54,707 nt of DNA from Myxococcales bacterium (GCA_014240165.1 JAAZXM010000006.1:1-54707), one strand, 5' to 3'; positions 16,912-25,825 are shown, counted from the first letter of the stretch. Numbers and translations: made by a program. Notes: generated by a model not told the origin, from the letters alone.

Positions 16912-18357
16912 TCACACCTCGAGAGCCAGCGAACCCACCTGGAGGACGCTCTCAGCCTGGGCCTCTCCCGGCGCCAAGACCCCGATCAGGGAGTGCGGCG
17001 TGGCCTCCACCAGGTCGACTGTCTTGATGTCTCCCGCTCGGGCAGCGGGCGCGGCGCCGCTCTCACCCGGAGCCAGGTTGACCAGCCGGTGATGGGGATC
17101 GCGTCCACAGAGTTGCCCTTTGCCCCTACGGCTCTCCCCCTGAATCAGAACCTCGACTCGCTGACCCACCCGGCTGCGGTGATGCTCCAGGGTCAGCTCC
17201 CTCTGGAGCACCTGAAGCGCCTCCAGCCGACTCTGGGCCTCGGAGGAATCAGCGGCGTTCGGAAGCTCGATCGCGGCGGTTTCCGGTCGGGGCGAATATT
17301 TGAAACTGAAGCTGTCCACGAAGCCCACCTGGCGAACCAGGTCCAGGGTGTCTGAGAAGTCGGAGTCCGTCTCCCCCGGGAAACCCACGATCAGATCCGT
17401 CGTAATGGCCAGGTCGGGAACGGCTTGGCGTAGGGCGCGGGTGATATCGAGATACTCCTCGCGAGAGTAGCGGCGACGCATGGCCTCGAGGACCGAGTTC
17501 GAGCCACTCTGGAGGGGCAAGTGGACATGCGGACAGAGGTGCTCGAGTTCGGCGTGGGCGCGAATCAGGGCCTCGTCGAAGAAAATCGGGTGGGGGCTGG
17601 TGTACCGAATCCGCTCCAGGCCCGGGACGGCGTCGAGCTCGGCCAGCAGGCTTGCAAACGCCATCGTCCCCGACTCGGTGCCTCGGCCCCGCCGCTCCGC
17701 ATGGCGCCCATAGGCGTTGACGGTCTGCCCGAGCAGGGTGATTTCGCGAACTCCCGAAGCCGCCAGGCTGCGAGCCTCCTCCAGGATCATGGCCGCCGGC
17801 CGGCTGATCTCGCGCCCCCGAGTCCGTGGCACGATGCAGAAACTGCAGAACATGTCGCAGCCCTCCATCACCGTGACGAAGGCCCTGCCATCGCCCTGGG
17901 CCCGCATGCCGGGATGGAGTTCCGGCATATCGAAGCGCTCCAGGGATCGGCTCTCTCCCGTCTCCGAAGCCCGCTGCCCCGCGAGGGCCGCCTGCAGCAT
18001 GGAGGGGACCTGTCGCAGATTATGCGTCCCGAACACAAAGTCGAGATGCGGAAATCGCTTCAGCAACGAGTCCCCCACCTGCTGGGCCACGCACCCCCCC
18101 ACCCCGATGACCCGGGCGGGAGCGGCCTCCTTCCAGTCTCGGAGAGCGCCCAGATCGCTGTAGAGTTGATTCTCTGCTTTATCGCGGATCGAGCAGGTGT
18201 TGATCACCAAAACGTCCGCCTGATCCGGCCCGGGCGCGGCCTCCAGGCCGCTGTGGTAGAGCAGATTGGCGAGCTTATCCGAGTCGTGGACATTCATCTG
18301 ACAGCCGTATGTCCGAATATGAAAGGTTTCCAAAGTCTCCCTCGCCCTCGAAATCAT
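16912..18357 (-). CDS. miaB: tRNA-2-methylthio-N6-dimethylallyladenosine synthase
   Basis: A 481-residue radical-SAM methylthiotransferase that adds the 2-methylthio group to i6A37 in tRNA. The N-terminal domain has the three auxiliary-cluster cysteines in YGCQM, NTCSIR and GGCVAQ. The radical-SAM CxxxCxxC is in GCDMFCSFCIVPRTRGRE. A C-terminal TRAM domain follows (QRVEVLIQGESRRGKGQL). The ATG at 18357 is used here; a TTG at 18333, 6 nt after GAGG, would give the more standard METFHIRTYG start and may be the true one. It lies upstream of guaB on the same strand. Confidence 0.97.
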   Translation of the reverse strand: MISRARETLETFHIRTYGCQMNVHDSDKLANLLYHSGLEAAPGPDQADVLVINTCSIRDKAENQLYSDLGALRDWKEAAPARVIGVGGCVAQQVGDSLLKRFPHLDFVFGTHNLRQVPSMLQAALAGQRASETGESRSLERFDMPELHPGMRAQGDGRAFVTVMEGCDMFCSFCIVPRTRGREISRPAAMILEEARSLAASGVREITLLGQTVNAYGRHAERRGRGTESGTMAFASLLAELDAVPGLERIRYTSPHPIFFDEALIRAHAELEHLCPHVHLPLQSGSNSVLEAMRRRYSREEYLDITRALRQAVPDLAITTDLIVGFPGETDSDFSDTLDLVRQVGFVDSFSFKYSPRPETAAIELPNAADSSEAQSRLEALQVLQRELTLEHHRSRVGQRVEVLIQGESRRGKGQLCGRDPHHRLVNLAPGESGAAPAARAGDIKTVDLVEATPHSLIGVLAPGEAQAESVLQVGSLALEV

Positions 18358-18496
18358 GGATGTGCAACTCTGCGGCAACTGACGCGCAAGGCCGCCGCAA
18401 TCACCGGCAACTCGAAATCACGCCCCGGAAAACGAAGCCCAATTTTCGCCTCCCAGCCTTTCGCAAAGCCTAAGAGGGAAGGTCTGTAAGATATTG

Positions 18497-18525
18497 TTTA
18501 TATTAAAGTTTTTTATTTTCGTCGA
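18497..18525 (-). promoter_or_regulatory. possible promoter for miaB
   Basis: In the AT-rich block the minus strand has TATAAA (18497-18502) as a -10, preceded by an A-rich spacer and a poor -35 near TTCGAC. The predicted start is about 130 bases before the miaB ATG. A good -10 but weak -35 makes this tentative. Confidence 0.25.
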
Positions 18526-18544
18526 ATGGTGTTCTAAAATAGGA

Positions 18545-18572
18545 TTGACAACGATTCCAGCCCAGCCATAAT
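18545..18572 (+). promoter_or_regulatory. sigma-70-type promoter facing into the gap
   Basis: On the plus strand there is a perfect TTGACA (18545-18550), a 16-base spacer, and CATAAT (18567-18572), five of six matches to the -10 consensus. Predicted transcription starts near 18579. No recognisable gene follows on this strand before the terminator at 18958-18994, so it would make an intergenic RNA. Confidence 0.5.
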
Positions 18573-18678
18573 GCTCGGAGTCGCTCCGAATAGGTCGGAA
18601 AAACCGCATTGATCCAAGCGCAAGAATGACGCGGTTGTTGGGAAGGTTTGATAGCGCACGCCGAGCAAAGCGCTCAGA

Positions 18679-18717
18679 CACAACTTCTCAGCACAACTTC
18701 TCAGCACAACTTCTCAG
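18679..18717 (+). repeat. three perfect tandem copies of a 13-bp unit
   Basis: The unit cacaacttctcag occurs three times without gaps at 18679-18691, 18692-18704 and 18705-18717, all identical. Thirteen bases is not a multiple of three, so the repeat does not look like coding sequence. It lies within the candidate transcript, 100 bases after its predicted start. It could be a repeated protein or RNA binding site, or a recent slippage product. Confidence 0.97.
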
Positions 18718-18873
18718 GATGGACGATCAGGCGGCGATCGAAAGAACCAAAAGCCTCGGTGAGGCCGACCCTGGAGGCCAGAAGCAAGCAGGCCACTGCG
18801 GCAGAGCCAACACAAACTCAAATTTCGATCCTCAAGCAAACAAGGATTGGTAAAAAAACATAGATTTCGGAGT

Positions 18874-18944
18874 GGCGGTGGATTGGGCATTTCTCCTCAA
18901 CGTGAAGTGCTCAACCTCTCACCCCCCAAAATGAGTCCACCGCC
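18874..18944 (+). other. 71-base two-stem hairpin before the terminator
   Basis: GGCGGTGGA (18874-18882) is the exact reverse complement of TCCACCGCC (18936-18944), extended by further pairs (TT with AG, including G-U). Inside it GCATTTC pairs with GAAGTGC (one G-U) around a 10-base loop. The terminator follows 14 bases later. Such nested pairing over this distance is unlikely to be chance and supports a structured RNA. Confidence 0.5.
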
Positions 18945-18957
18945 CCTCCCCCTTCCG

Positions 18958-18994
18958 CGCCCCGTCGGCCCCGCCGGCGGGGCGTTCTTTTTTT
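18958..18994 (+). terminator. strong intrinsic terminator
   Basis: On the plus strand GCCCCG-CCGG-CGGGGC is followed by GTTCTTTTTTT; a longer alternative pairs CGCCCCG with CGGGGCG. Stem strength and the U-run make it a textbook rho-independent terminator. There is no U-run in the minus direction, so it serves plus-strand transcription, for which no protein gene is present. Confidence 0.85.
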
Positions 18995-19245
18995 GCCCGG
19001 AATGCTCCGGCGAACCACTCCGACACTCCGCGCTAGCGCAGTAAGGAGCGGCCCGGCGAGCGGGGCTCGGGTCGACGCGCACAGTGGGGCCCGCGCGGAA
19101 TGTCCCCACCTGGCGGCAGCTCGCCAAGGGCTGATGCTAGGGGCTTGATGCTTAGGACTTGATCAGGGTCAGGGGGAGTTAGGCGAAAGCTCCCTGTCCC
19201 GACGTCAACTCGGGTTCGGGGCTCAATCCATGCCGCGTCAACCGC

Positions 19246-20481
19246 TCAGTCGACACCGACGATGAAGCTTACGCTCGTCGTTCCGCTCCCGCCGATATTG
19301 AGGGTCTGAAAATTCTTGGCCCCCTCGACCTGGTAGCCGCCCGCTTCACCGGTGACCTGCAGGCAACCGTCCAGCAATTGCCTCACGCCGGTCGCCCCGA
19401 CGGGATGACCGGCGCCGATCAGGCCCCCGCTGGGATTGATGGGGTGCCGGCCGTCGATCTCGAGCCAGCCCTCCTCGATGGCCTTCCAACTCTCACCCGG
19501 CTTCGTGAGGCCAAAGTGATCGATCGCCATGTATTCCGAAGTTGTGAAGCAATCATGGGTCTCGATACCGTCCACACCGTTCGCGTCTTCGATCCCTGCC
19601 CTTTTCCACGCGCTCGTAATCGTGCTCCGAACGTGGGGAAGCACATAGGTATCGCCGCGACTCTCCGCCACCTTGTCGTCGAAGCGCAGGCGGGCCGTGT
19701 TATGCCCCCAGCCCTTGAGGCGAGGAATCGCGGACAACTTTTTGCCCATGCCCTTGGCGTAACGCTCTGCGTACTCGCGAGATGCCAGAAATACGCAGAC
19801 TGCACCGTCGGTGACCTGCGAGGCATCTGCGATGCGAATTCGCCCACCAATACTGGGATTGTCATCCGTGCGGCACAGGGCCTGTTCTTTGTTCATATAC
19901 CATGTGCGGGTCTGCGCGTTCGGGTTGAGTTTCGCGTTGTCGTAGTTGAGTCGGCTGATTTCGGCCAGATATTCGTCCTTCAGCCCGTAGCGCTCGTCGT
20001 ACTCGTCACCCAGGCGCCCAAAGAGCTTCGGGAAGGGGAACTCGATGCCCTCGGCTTCCTGGTCGTACCAGGCCGCAGTCCCGAGATAATCGCCACCCTT
20101 ATCCGCAGCGACCGTCTTCATCTGCTCGATGCCCACGACCGCCTGGAGGCCGTAGCGACCCGCTTCGATCTCCGCCGATGCGGCCAGCAAGGCGATACTC
20201 CCCGAGGCGCAAGCCGCTTCGTGGCGACTGGTGGGCAGGCCACTGAAGGTGGGATGAACCTCGGTAAAAAAGGCGCCCAAATGACCCTGCATGCAGTAGA
20301 GCTCGGCGGCGAAGTTGCCCACGTGGGCGCTCTCCACCTCTTCCGGGGCAATATCACATTGCTCCAGGGCACCAAGCACGCTCTCCCGCATCAGGGCTGA
20401 GAAGTGCTTGCTCTCCTTTGTCCAATTTCGCGCAAAGTCGGTCTGGTACCCGCCGAGAATATAAACTTCAGAGTTCGCCAT
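19246..20481 (-). CDS. thiolase, SCP2/lipid-transfer type (acetyl-CoA acyltransferase)
   Basis: A 411-residue thiolase-fold enzyme. The nucleophilic Cys is in [11 protein letters not shown]. The second half has [17 protein letters not shown] and [14 protein letters not shown] with the conserved His, and a third Cys/Gly motif is replaced by [10 protein letters not shown] near the end. This [12 protein letters not shown] pattern is that of SCP2-type thiolases, which often act on branched or steroid acyl-CoA, rather than of FadA. The role is thiolytic cleavage or condensation in acyl-CoA metabolism; the substrate is not determinable. AAGGGA lies before the ATG. It follows the hydroxyacyl-CoA dehydrogenase gene by 45 bases, so they are probably one operon. 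Confidence 0.93.
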   Translation of the reverse strand: MANSEVYILGGYQTDFARNWTKESKHFSALMRESVLGALEQCDIAPEEVESAHVGNFAAELYCMQGHLGAFFTEVHPTFSGLPTSRHEAACASGSIALLAASAEIEAGRYGLQAVVGIEQMKTVAADKGGDYLGTAAWYDQEAEGIEFPFPKLFGRLGDEYDERYGLKDEYLAEISRLNYDNAKLNPNAQTRTWYMNKEQALCRTDDNPSIGGRIRIADASQVTDGAVCVFLASREYAERYAKGMGKKLSAIPRLKGWGHNTARLRFDDKVAESRGDTYVLPHVRSTITSAWKRAGIEDANGVDGIETHDCFTTSEYMAIDHFGLTKPGESWKAIEEGWLEIDGRHPINPSGGLIGAGHPVGATGVRQLLDGCLQVTGEAGGYQVEGAKNFQTLNIGGSGTTSVSFIVGVD

Positions 20482-20526
20482 TGGAGTTCCCTTAGTTGAT
20501 TCGGTTTCTGAAAGTTTCGTGCTTCC

Positions 20527-21876
20527 TCACGAAGCGACGAAATATTTACCCACGTTCACCTGAGGATGGTCAAAGAATCGCTGCTTCCCGCCGCCCGAAG
20601 CGGCCTCGGCCAGAACCGCGGGAACCTCAAGACCGGCCTGCTCAATCATCGTGACCGCAGAGCCGGCACCCATGGTATCCACCAGAACGCTCGGAGGGGC
20701 CCAATTGAACCCAGCACCCATGATCATATCGATTCCAGTGATGGTCTCCGTCACCTCACCTGCTCGGTGGAATGCGTAGCTGATATAACCGGCAATGACT
20801 TTCCGGGCGATCGCCGCCTCGTCCCCCTCCGCAGCAAGGAAAAGCGCCATGCCTTCGGCGTAGCGCCCAACCGAGTGCATCTTGGCGACATCGTCGATAT
20901 ACGAGAGATCCGGCAATTTGATATCGGCCTCGGGGGCGTAGTCGCCGGAGGCGGGGTCCAGGGCCAGCCGGGTTTTACCGTCCCTCTTGAAGAACCCGCC
21001 GCCCGTTTTATTGCCCAGCACGCCGGCTTCCATCATATTCGCCATGTAGTCGGGCATCTTCAACGTGGCGTGCGCCTCGTCTGCTGCGTTCTGATGAACG
21101 TTGTCGACGATGGCTCGATGAATATCCCAGCCGACCAGATCGATTGTCGCCAGCGGCGTCAGCGCTCTCCCGGTATAGGGACCCACCAGGCGATCGACGA
21201 GAACCGGGCCGAGTTGCTCGGCCAATTGGGCAGCTTCATTGAGCACCTTGAAGCCCACCCTATTTCCAGCAAAAGCCGGGCTATCGGATGTGCGAACGAT
21301 CTCGCGGCCGAGCCGGACACGAGAGAAGGCCTCTACGAAGTCCACCAATTCCGGGTCCGTGTCATCACCGGCGATCAATTCGGTCCCGACGATCACGTTG
21401 GGCGGATTGAAGAAATGGAGCCCCATGAAATGTTTTCGAAACGAATCGCTGCGCCCTTCGCAAAGTTGATTGATCGAAAGCCCCGAAGTCACGGTGGCCA
21501 CGATGGAATCTTCCCGCCGAGATTTCTCAACCTTGTCGAAGATTTCGCGCTTGATCTCGAGATCCTCGGTCAGCGCCTCGAAAACGATATCCGCCGTCTT
21601 CAGAGCCTTCTCAAGATCCTCTCCATAATCGCCCACGTCTGCCCTCGAGGCGACGGTGGGTGAGCGCACCTGCTTGATCGCATCCTGCAGACCGGCCTCG
21701 GCCTTCTCCCGGGACCGCGCAAGGAAAGTCACTCGGGGTACCGCCTGGGTAAACAGGGCAGCGCTGCCATATCCCATGGTGCCGTTGGCGCCCAGCACCA
21801 CCACATGGTCGATGCTGCGGCTTCCCAGAGCTTTCCGCAGCTCTGCGCCGCTCATAGTCCCGTCTTTTCCGGACAT
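20527..21876 (-). CDS. 3-hydroxyacyl-CoA dehydrogenase
   Basis: A 449-residue NAD-dependent dehydrogenase of beta-oxidation type. The N-terminal Rossmann domain reads VVVLGANGTMGYGS, with one residue more than the usual GAGTMG loop. The catalytic region includes TSGLSINQL (Ser), GLHFFNPP (His) and the following Glu in GTELI, then SPAFAGNRVGF. Two C-terminal 3HCDH domains follow, with PLATIDLVGWD, GGGFFKRDG and later MGAGFNWAPP. It lacks an enoyl-CoA hydratase domain, so it is not a FadB/FadJ fusion. The ATG at 21876 follows GGAGGAGTAGGGGAG; a second ATG at 21855 is possible. It is upstream of the thiolase, the next enzyme of the pathway. Confidence 0.95.
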   Translation of the reverse strand: MSGKDGTMSGAELRKALGSRSIDHVVVLGANGTMGYGSAALFTQAVPRVTFLARSREKAEAGLQDAIKQVRSPTVASRADVGDYGEDLEKALKTADIVFEALTEDLEIKREIFDKVEKSRREDSIVATVTSGLSINQLCEGRSDSFRKHFMGLHFFNPPNVIVGTELIAGDDTDPELVDFVEAFSRVRLGREIVRTSDSPAFAGNRVGFKVLNEAAQLAEQLGPVLVDRLVGPYTGRALTPLATIDLVGWDIHRAIVDNVHQNAADEAHATLKMPDYMANMMEAGVLGNKTGGGFFKRDGKTRLALDPASGDYAPEADIKLPDLSYIDDVAKMHSVGRYAEGMALFLAAEGDEAAIARKVIAGYISYAFHRAGEVTETITGIDMIMGAGFNWAPPSVLVDTMGAGSAVTMIEQAGLEVPAVLAEAASGGGKQRFFDHPQVNVGKYFVAS

Positions 21877-22030
21877 CTCTCCCCTACTCCTCCAAAGCAG
21901 CGGCAGGCCCTGGATCAGGACATCGCCGCTTTCATCCGATTGATATTACGCCAGAACGGGTGTCATTGTCGATTCCGCGCCGAAGCCCCAGACCCGCCTG
22001 AAACAACACTTTCTGCGCTCAAGAGCGGCA

Positions 22031-23449
22031 TCACAACATCACTTCGTCCACGATCTTGGACAACTGACGCAGGTTCCGACACTCCTCCACCCGATCGCAA
22101 TAGGGCGCATAGCGGTCCATCACACTATCGCCGAAGCCCCAGGCACTCGGGCTCTCCGGATTCAACCAGACCACGTTCTTGGCCTTGTTGTAGATATCGC
22201 GCAGGCACCAGGCCCTTGGATCATTGTAATTATTCCGAGCGTCTCCCAGGACGATCACTGTGGTCCTGTTGTCAATACTCGAAAGATGGTCCTTCCAGAA
22301 ATCGTGAAAGGCCTGGCCAAAATTCGAGCGCGTGTAGACGTTGATGACGTCACCGCCGTCCAAGGCTTTTTCGATCGCACTATTTACATCTGCATCCTTG
22401 AATACGGTCGTGACCTCACCCAGGTCGGAAACGAAGACATAGGAGCGGATCTTCGTAAAAGCTTCCTGGAGCCCATACATGAATTGCAACATGAAACGAG
22501 AAACGTTCGCGACCGAAGACGAAACATCACATAGGATCACCAACTTGGGCCGATCCTTGCGGCGATGCTTATAGATGACCTCGAACGGAATCCCGCCCCT
22601 CGCCATATTCCGCCGAAGAGTCTGGTGAAGATCCAGCTTGCCCCGCTTGATCCTCTTCTTTCGGATCGACAAAACGTTCTTGATCCGCTGGGCCAGCCTA
22701 TTCACAACCTCGCGCATTCGCGCGATCTCTTCCTCGGTCAGGTGGTAGAAGCTCTTTTCCTGCAGCATTTCCTTCCGGAACTTCTCCATGTAGTCATGGT
22801 TCCGGGTCTGGAGTTCGCGCTCAACGAAGTTCTTCACCGAGCGGCGCATATTCTCGAGAAGCTTCTGGATCATCTGCCGAATCGCTTCGATTTCCTCGCT
22901 GCCCATGCCCATCTCGGAAAGCTTGGCGGCGAGATCCTCCAACTGCCCCCCCGCTCCATCGAGGTCCAACTGCTCGTTGGTTCGCCGGCTGAAGAAACCC
23001 ACCTGCAGCATATTCTCGATGCGATCAGTGCCCGCCTGCTCGGCGGCATCCCTGATCATGTTTTCGAGAGAAGCGAGATCCTGGGTCAGGAGCGCTTTCG
23101 CGAGTTCTCCGAGATCGAGATCGCCTTCCATGCCCTCCATCATCTGGGCCATCTGGGCCATGAGCGACTCGAGATCGACGCCCATCTCGTCCATCTGGTC
23201 GCCGAGATTCCCGAAGGAGTCGCGCAAGTTGTCGTAGAACCCGGACCAGTAGAGGTCAAAGAGTTCATCGAATGTGTTGATCTCGTCACCCCGCTTCACC
23301 ATCGAAGCGCGCAACGCATCCTTGAAGATCGCGCGGTCGTCTATAGAGAGTTCATCGAGCGCCCTGAATGCGTCGATGCCCTCCGCGACCGAGACGCGGA
23401 TCCCGCTCTTGCGAAGCAGGTTCGTGAATTCGATTATCCGCTGCTGCAT
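22031..23449 (-). CDS. VWA-domain protein, CoxE-like, partner of MoxR ATPase
   Basis: A 472-residue protein. The C-terminal von Willebrand A domain has the MIDAS start CDVSSSVANVS and VIVLGDARNNYND (family CoxE/YehP-like, DUF444-like length). The N-terminal 220 residues are helical and charged, with a Met/Gln/Asp-rich stretch (residues 90-115). It starts only two bases after the stop of the MoxR-type ATPase gene (TAG-GA-ATG). MoxR/VWA pairs act as chaperone-like machines that insert metals or assemble complexes; CoxD/CoxE mature the CO dehydrogenase cofactor. No client enzyme is named by the sequence; neighbours are beta-oxidation genes and ribBA. Confidence 0.93.
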   Translation of the reverse strand: MQQRIIEFTNLLRKSGIRVSVAEGIDAFRALDELSIDDRAIFKDALRASMVKRGDEINTFDELFDLYWSGFYDNLRDSFGNLGDQMDEMGVDLESLMAQMAQMMEGMEGDLDLGELAKALLTQDLASLENMIRDAAEQAGTDRIENMLQVGFFSRRTNEQLDLDGAGGQLEDLAAKLSEMGMGSEEIEAIRQMIQKLLENMRRSVKNFVERELQTRNHDYMEKFRKEMLQEKSFYHLTEEEIARMREVVNRLAQRIKNVLSIRKKRIKRGKLDLHQTLRRNMARGGIPFEVIYKHRRKDRPKLVILCDVSSSVANVSRFMLQFMYGLQEAFTKIRSYVFVSDLGEVTTVFKDADVNSAIEKALDGGDVINVYTRSNFGQAFHDFWKDHLSSIDNRTTVIVLGDARNNYNDPRAWCLRDIYNKAKNVVWLNPESPSAWGFGDSVMDRYAPYCDRVEECRNLRQLSKIVDEVML

Positions 23450-23451
23450 TC

Positions 23452-24441
23452 CTAGTGGAGGATGCCTTTTTTAGCCGGCTCGGGACTGGGCTCTGCCTTC
23501 TCGGCTTCGGTCGAGGGCGGTGCTGGCGCCGTTTTCTTTTCGATCAGCTTGGAGAGTTCACTCTGAGCCTTGGCGACATCGCCTTCGTATTTAAGTATGA
23601 CATTCAAAGTGTCGTTAACGATTTCTTCTTCGATGCTCTCTGCATTGAGCGCCATGAGCGCTCGGGCCCAATCCAGGGTCTCGCTGATGGACGGGGTCTT
23701 CTTGAGGTCGAGCTCCCGAATCTTCTGCATCAAGTTCACCACCTCTTGTGCCAGCTGCTGAGCGATCTCAGGCACCTTGGCGTCGAGGATCCTAATCTCG
23801 AGCTCTTCGCTCGGATAGTCGATCCAGAGATGGAGACAGCGACGCTTCAGGGCGTCGCTCATTTCGCGTGCGTCGTTCGAGGTAAGGAAGACCAGAGGCT
23901 GGCTAACCGACTCAATGGTTCCGATTTCAGGGATGGTCACCTGGAAATCCGAAAGCACTTCGAGCAGGAATGCTTCGAACTCGGGGTCCGACTTGTCGAC
24001 CTCATCGATCAACAGCATGGTGGGCTTCTCGGCGGTAATCGCTTGCATCAGCGGCCTGGGCACAATGAAGCGGTTCGAGAAGAAAACCGAATCTTCGGCG
24101 CCAACCCGCTCCGCCGCTTCGCCCAGGCTCTGGGCACCAGCGATGGTTTCGGAAACCTTGTCCTTGAGGATCTGGGTATAGAGGAGCTGCTTGCTGTACT
24201 CCCACTCATAGAGGGCCTTTGCCTCATCGAGCCCCTCGTAGCATTGCAAGCGAATCAGCTCTCTTCCGAGTGACTTGGCCACGACCTTGGCGAGTTCGGT
24301 CTTGCCTACCCCGGCCGGCCCCTCGATCAGAATGGGCTTGTCGAGTTGCTGAGCAAGGAAAACCACCGTGGCGATCCGCTTGTCGCAGATATAACCGAGC
24401 TCGTCGAGGTCCTTGATGACCGCTTCAACCGAATCGAACAT
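23452..24441 (-). CDS. MoxR-family AAA+ ATPase
   Basis: A 329-residue MoxR/CoxD-type ATPase. Walker A is GPAGVGKTELAK (about residues 41-52), Walker B LLIDEVDKSD, sensor 1 LTSNDAREMSDALKRRC with an arginine-finger region, and a C-terminal lid domain with an Ala/Pro-rich tail (APAPPSTEAEKAEPSPEPAKK). It presumably forms a hexameric ring working with the VWA protein. GGGAAG precedes the ATG at 5 nt. The VWA gene follows almost without a gap, so the pair is co-translated. Confidence 0.96.
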   Translation of the reverse strand: MFDSVEAVIKDLDELGYICDKRIATVVFLAQQLDKPILIEGPAGVGKTELAKVVAKSLGRELIRLQCYEGLDEAKALYEWEYSKQLLYTQILKDKVSETIAGAQSLGEAAERVGAEDSVFFSNRFIVPRPLMQAITAEKPTMLLIDEVDKSDPEFEAFLLEVLSDFQVTIPEIGTIESVSQPLVFLTSNDAREMSDALKRRCLHLWIDYPSEELEIRILDAKVPEIAQQLAQEVVNLMQKIRELDLKKTPSISETLDWARALMALNAESIEEEIVNDTLNVILKYEGDVAKAQSELSKLIEKKTAPAPPSTEAEKAEPSPEPAKKGILH

Positions 24442-24547
24442 GATCGCTTCCCTTCATAGTCCTGAGTTCAGAGTCCATCGATTTAAACGCGTGGACCCGG
24501 GCCACTCCAATCGCTTACGAGGTCGGTGCGAAACCCCGCTTCGGGAG

Positions 24548-25825
24548 TCAGCCCATCAAATTGAGCACGTGTCCAAGCTTTTCTCTTTTGGTACGGAGAT
24601 AGCGGAGGTTATTCGAGTTGGGTTCGATCTCGAGGGGCACGCGCTCCACAATGCTGATGCCATAGCCAGCAATCCCTGCCCGTTTACCGGGATTGTTGGT
24701 GATTATCCTGATTTGACGAGCACCCAAATCTGAGAGGATCTGACTGCCCACTCCGTAATCGCGCAGATCGGCCTTGAAGCCCAGCCGATGATTGGCTTCG
24801 ACGGTATCCAGCCCCTCTTCATCCTGGAGCGAATACGCCCGCATCTTGTTCGCGAGCCCAATCCCCCGTCCTTCCTGGCGCATATAGAGCAGGATTCCCG
24901 AGCCCTCTTCGGCGATCATACGCATCGAGGCCTCGAGTTGCTCACCACAATCGCAGCGCATGGAGCCGAACGCATCGCCCGTGAGGCACTCGCTATGGAC
25001 TCGGACGAGGACAGGCTCGTCGGCCTTGATTTCGCCCTTCACCAGCGCCGTATGATCGACATGGTCGATATCGTTCTCGTAGACGATGCACTGAAAATCG
25101 CCCCCCCAGCGGGTGGGCATGGATGCGGTGGCCGCCCGCCTCACCAACCGCTCGGTTCGCAATCGATGGCGGATCAAATCCTTGATGGTGATGATCTTCA
25201 GGTCGTGTTCTTGGGCGTACGCCCGTAGGTCCGTCAGACGGGCCATGCTGCCATCATCGTTCATGATTTCACAGATCACGCCCGCGGGCTTCAGTCCGGC
25301 GAGCCGGGCCAGGTCCACTGCGCCCTCGGTCTGCCCAACACGGCGGAGAACCCCACCCTCTCGAGATCGGAGCGGAAAGACGTGCCCGGGGCGAACCAAA
25401 TCCGCTGGCCGGACATCATCCTGAATGGCGACCTGAATCGTTCGCGCTCGGTCGTGGGCCGAGATCCCCGTGGTCACGCCCTCACGCGCCTCAATGGAAA
25501 CCGTAAAAGCAGTGCCATACGCGGCGCCGTTTTCGTAGTCGGGCACCATCATGCCGAGGTGCAATTTCTCGAGTTGGCCTTCAGTCAGCGCCAGGCAGAT
25601 CAGGCCGCGACCGTGGGTGGCCATGAAATTGATGGCCTCGGGCGTGACGGCCTCGGCCGCCATGCAGAGGTCGCCTTCATTCTCTCGGTCTTCGTCGTCG
25701 ACGAGAATGACCATCTTGCCCTCACGAATATCCGCGATGGCTTCCTCGATCGTCGACAGAACGGATCCAGGTTCACCAGGGGCGGAGCGGAGGGCGGGCT
25801 CGGGGGTCGGAGTGCCTCTTTGCAT
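24548..25825 (-). CDS. ribBA: bifunctional 3,4-DHBP synthase / GTP cyclohydrolase II
   Basis: A 425-residue fusion catalysing both entry steps of riboflavin synthesis. The RibB domain has [12 protein letters not shown] (about 42-53) and [11 protein letters not shown], then GHVFPLR. The RibA domain has the zinc motif [15 protein letters not shown] and [16 protein letters not shown]. The start is fixed by a perfect GGAGGTGA 8 nt before the ATG at 25825; the longer upstream frame starting with TTG has no support. There is no FMN riboswitch in the short upstream region. It follows meaB by 111 bases; why it sits beside a MoxR/VWA pair is unclear. Confidence 0.98.
   Translation of the reverse strand: MQRGTPTPEPALRSAPGEPGSVLSTIEEAIADIREGKMVILVDDEDRENEGDLCMAAEAVTPEAINFMATHGRGLICLALTEGQLEKLHLGMMVPDYENGAAYGTAFTVSIEAREGVTTGISAHDRARTIQVAIQDDVRPADLVRPGHVFPLRSREGGVLRRVGQTEGAVDLARLAGLKPAGVICEIMNDDGSMARLTDLRAYAQEHDLKIITIKDLIRHRLRTERLVRRAATASMPTRWGGDFQCIVYENDIDHVDHTALVKGEIKADEPVLVRVHSECLTGDAFGSMRCDCGEQLEASMRMIAEEGSGILLYMRQEGRGIGLANKMRAYSLQDEEGLDTVEANHRLGFKADLRDYGVGSQILSDLGARQIRIITNNPGKRAGIAGYGISIVERVPLEIEPNSNNLRYLRTKREKLGHVLNLMG

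Larger units (their letters stand above)
18579..18995 (+). ncRNA. candidate intergenic non-coding transcript (about 415 nt)
   Basis: The boundaries come from the promoter at 18545-18572 and the terminator at 18958-18994. Inside are three tandem 13-base repeats and, near the 3' end, a 71-base hairpin with two nested stems, an arrangement typical of structured RNAs. I looked for and did not find the hallmarks of tmRNA, RNase P RNA, SRP RNA or 6S RNA. Short open frames (75 codons from 18626, 71 from 18648) lack a convincing ribosome site or family similarity, though a small peptide cannot be excluded. No known family is assigned. Confidence 0.33.
18379..19245. other. 867-base intergenic region between miaB and the thiolase gene
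   Basis: This is the only stretch over 300 bases without a recognisable gene. It begins with an AT-rich block (about 18480-18560), contrary to the GC-rich surroundings. It then has a plus-strand promoter, a 3 x 13-bp tandem repeat, a long hairpin and a strong plus-strand terminator, all listed separately. From 18996 to 19245 there are only imperfect repeats of TTGATGCTTAGG type and a hairpin (CAGGGGGAG with CTCCCTG, about 19171-19197). That hairpin could weakly terminate the thiolase transcript, as no U-run follows. Short open frames of 60-90 codons occur but look random. Confidence 0.7.

Noticed and set aside
18760..18815. A segment (GGAGGCCAGAAGCAAGCAGGCC) resembling the conserved domain of SRP RNA
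   Set aside because: It lacks the GGAA tetraloop and the symmetric-loop bases required for Ffh binding, and the flanking stem does not form.
18626..18863. Two overlapping 71-75 codon plus-strand frames in the miaB-thiolase gap
   Set aside because: No ribosome site of note, no hydrophobic or domain-like pattern, and the 13-bp repeats run through them out of phase. Left as an unexcluded possibility.
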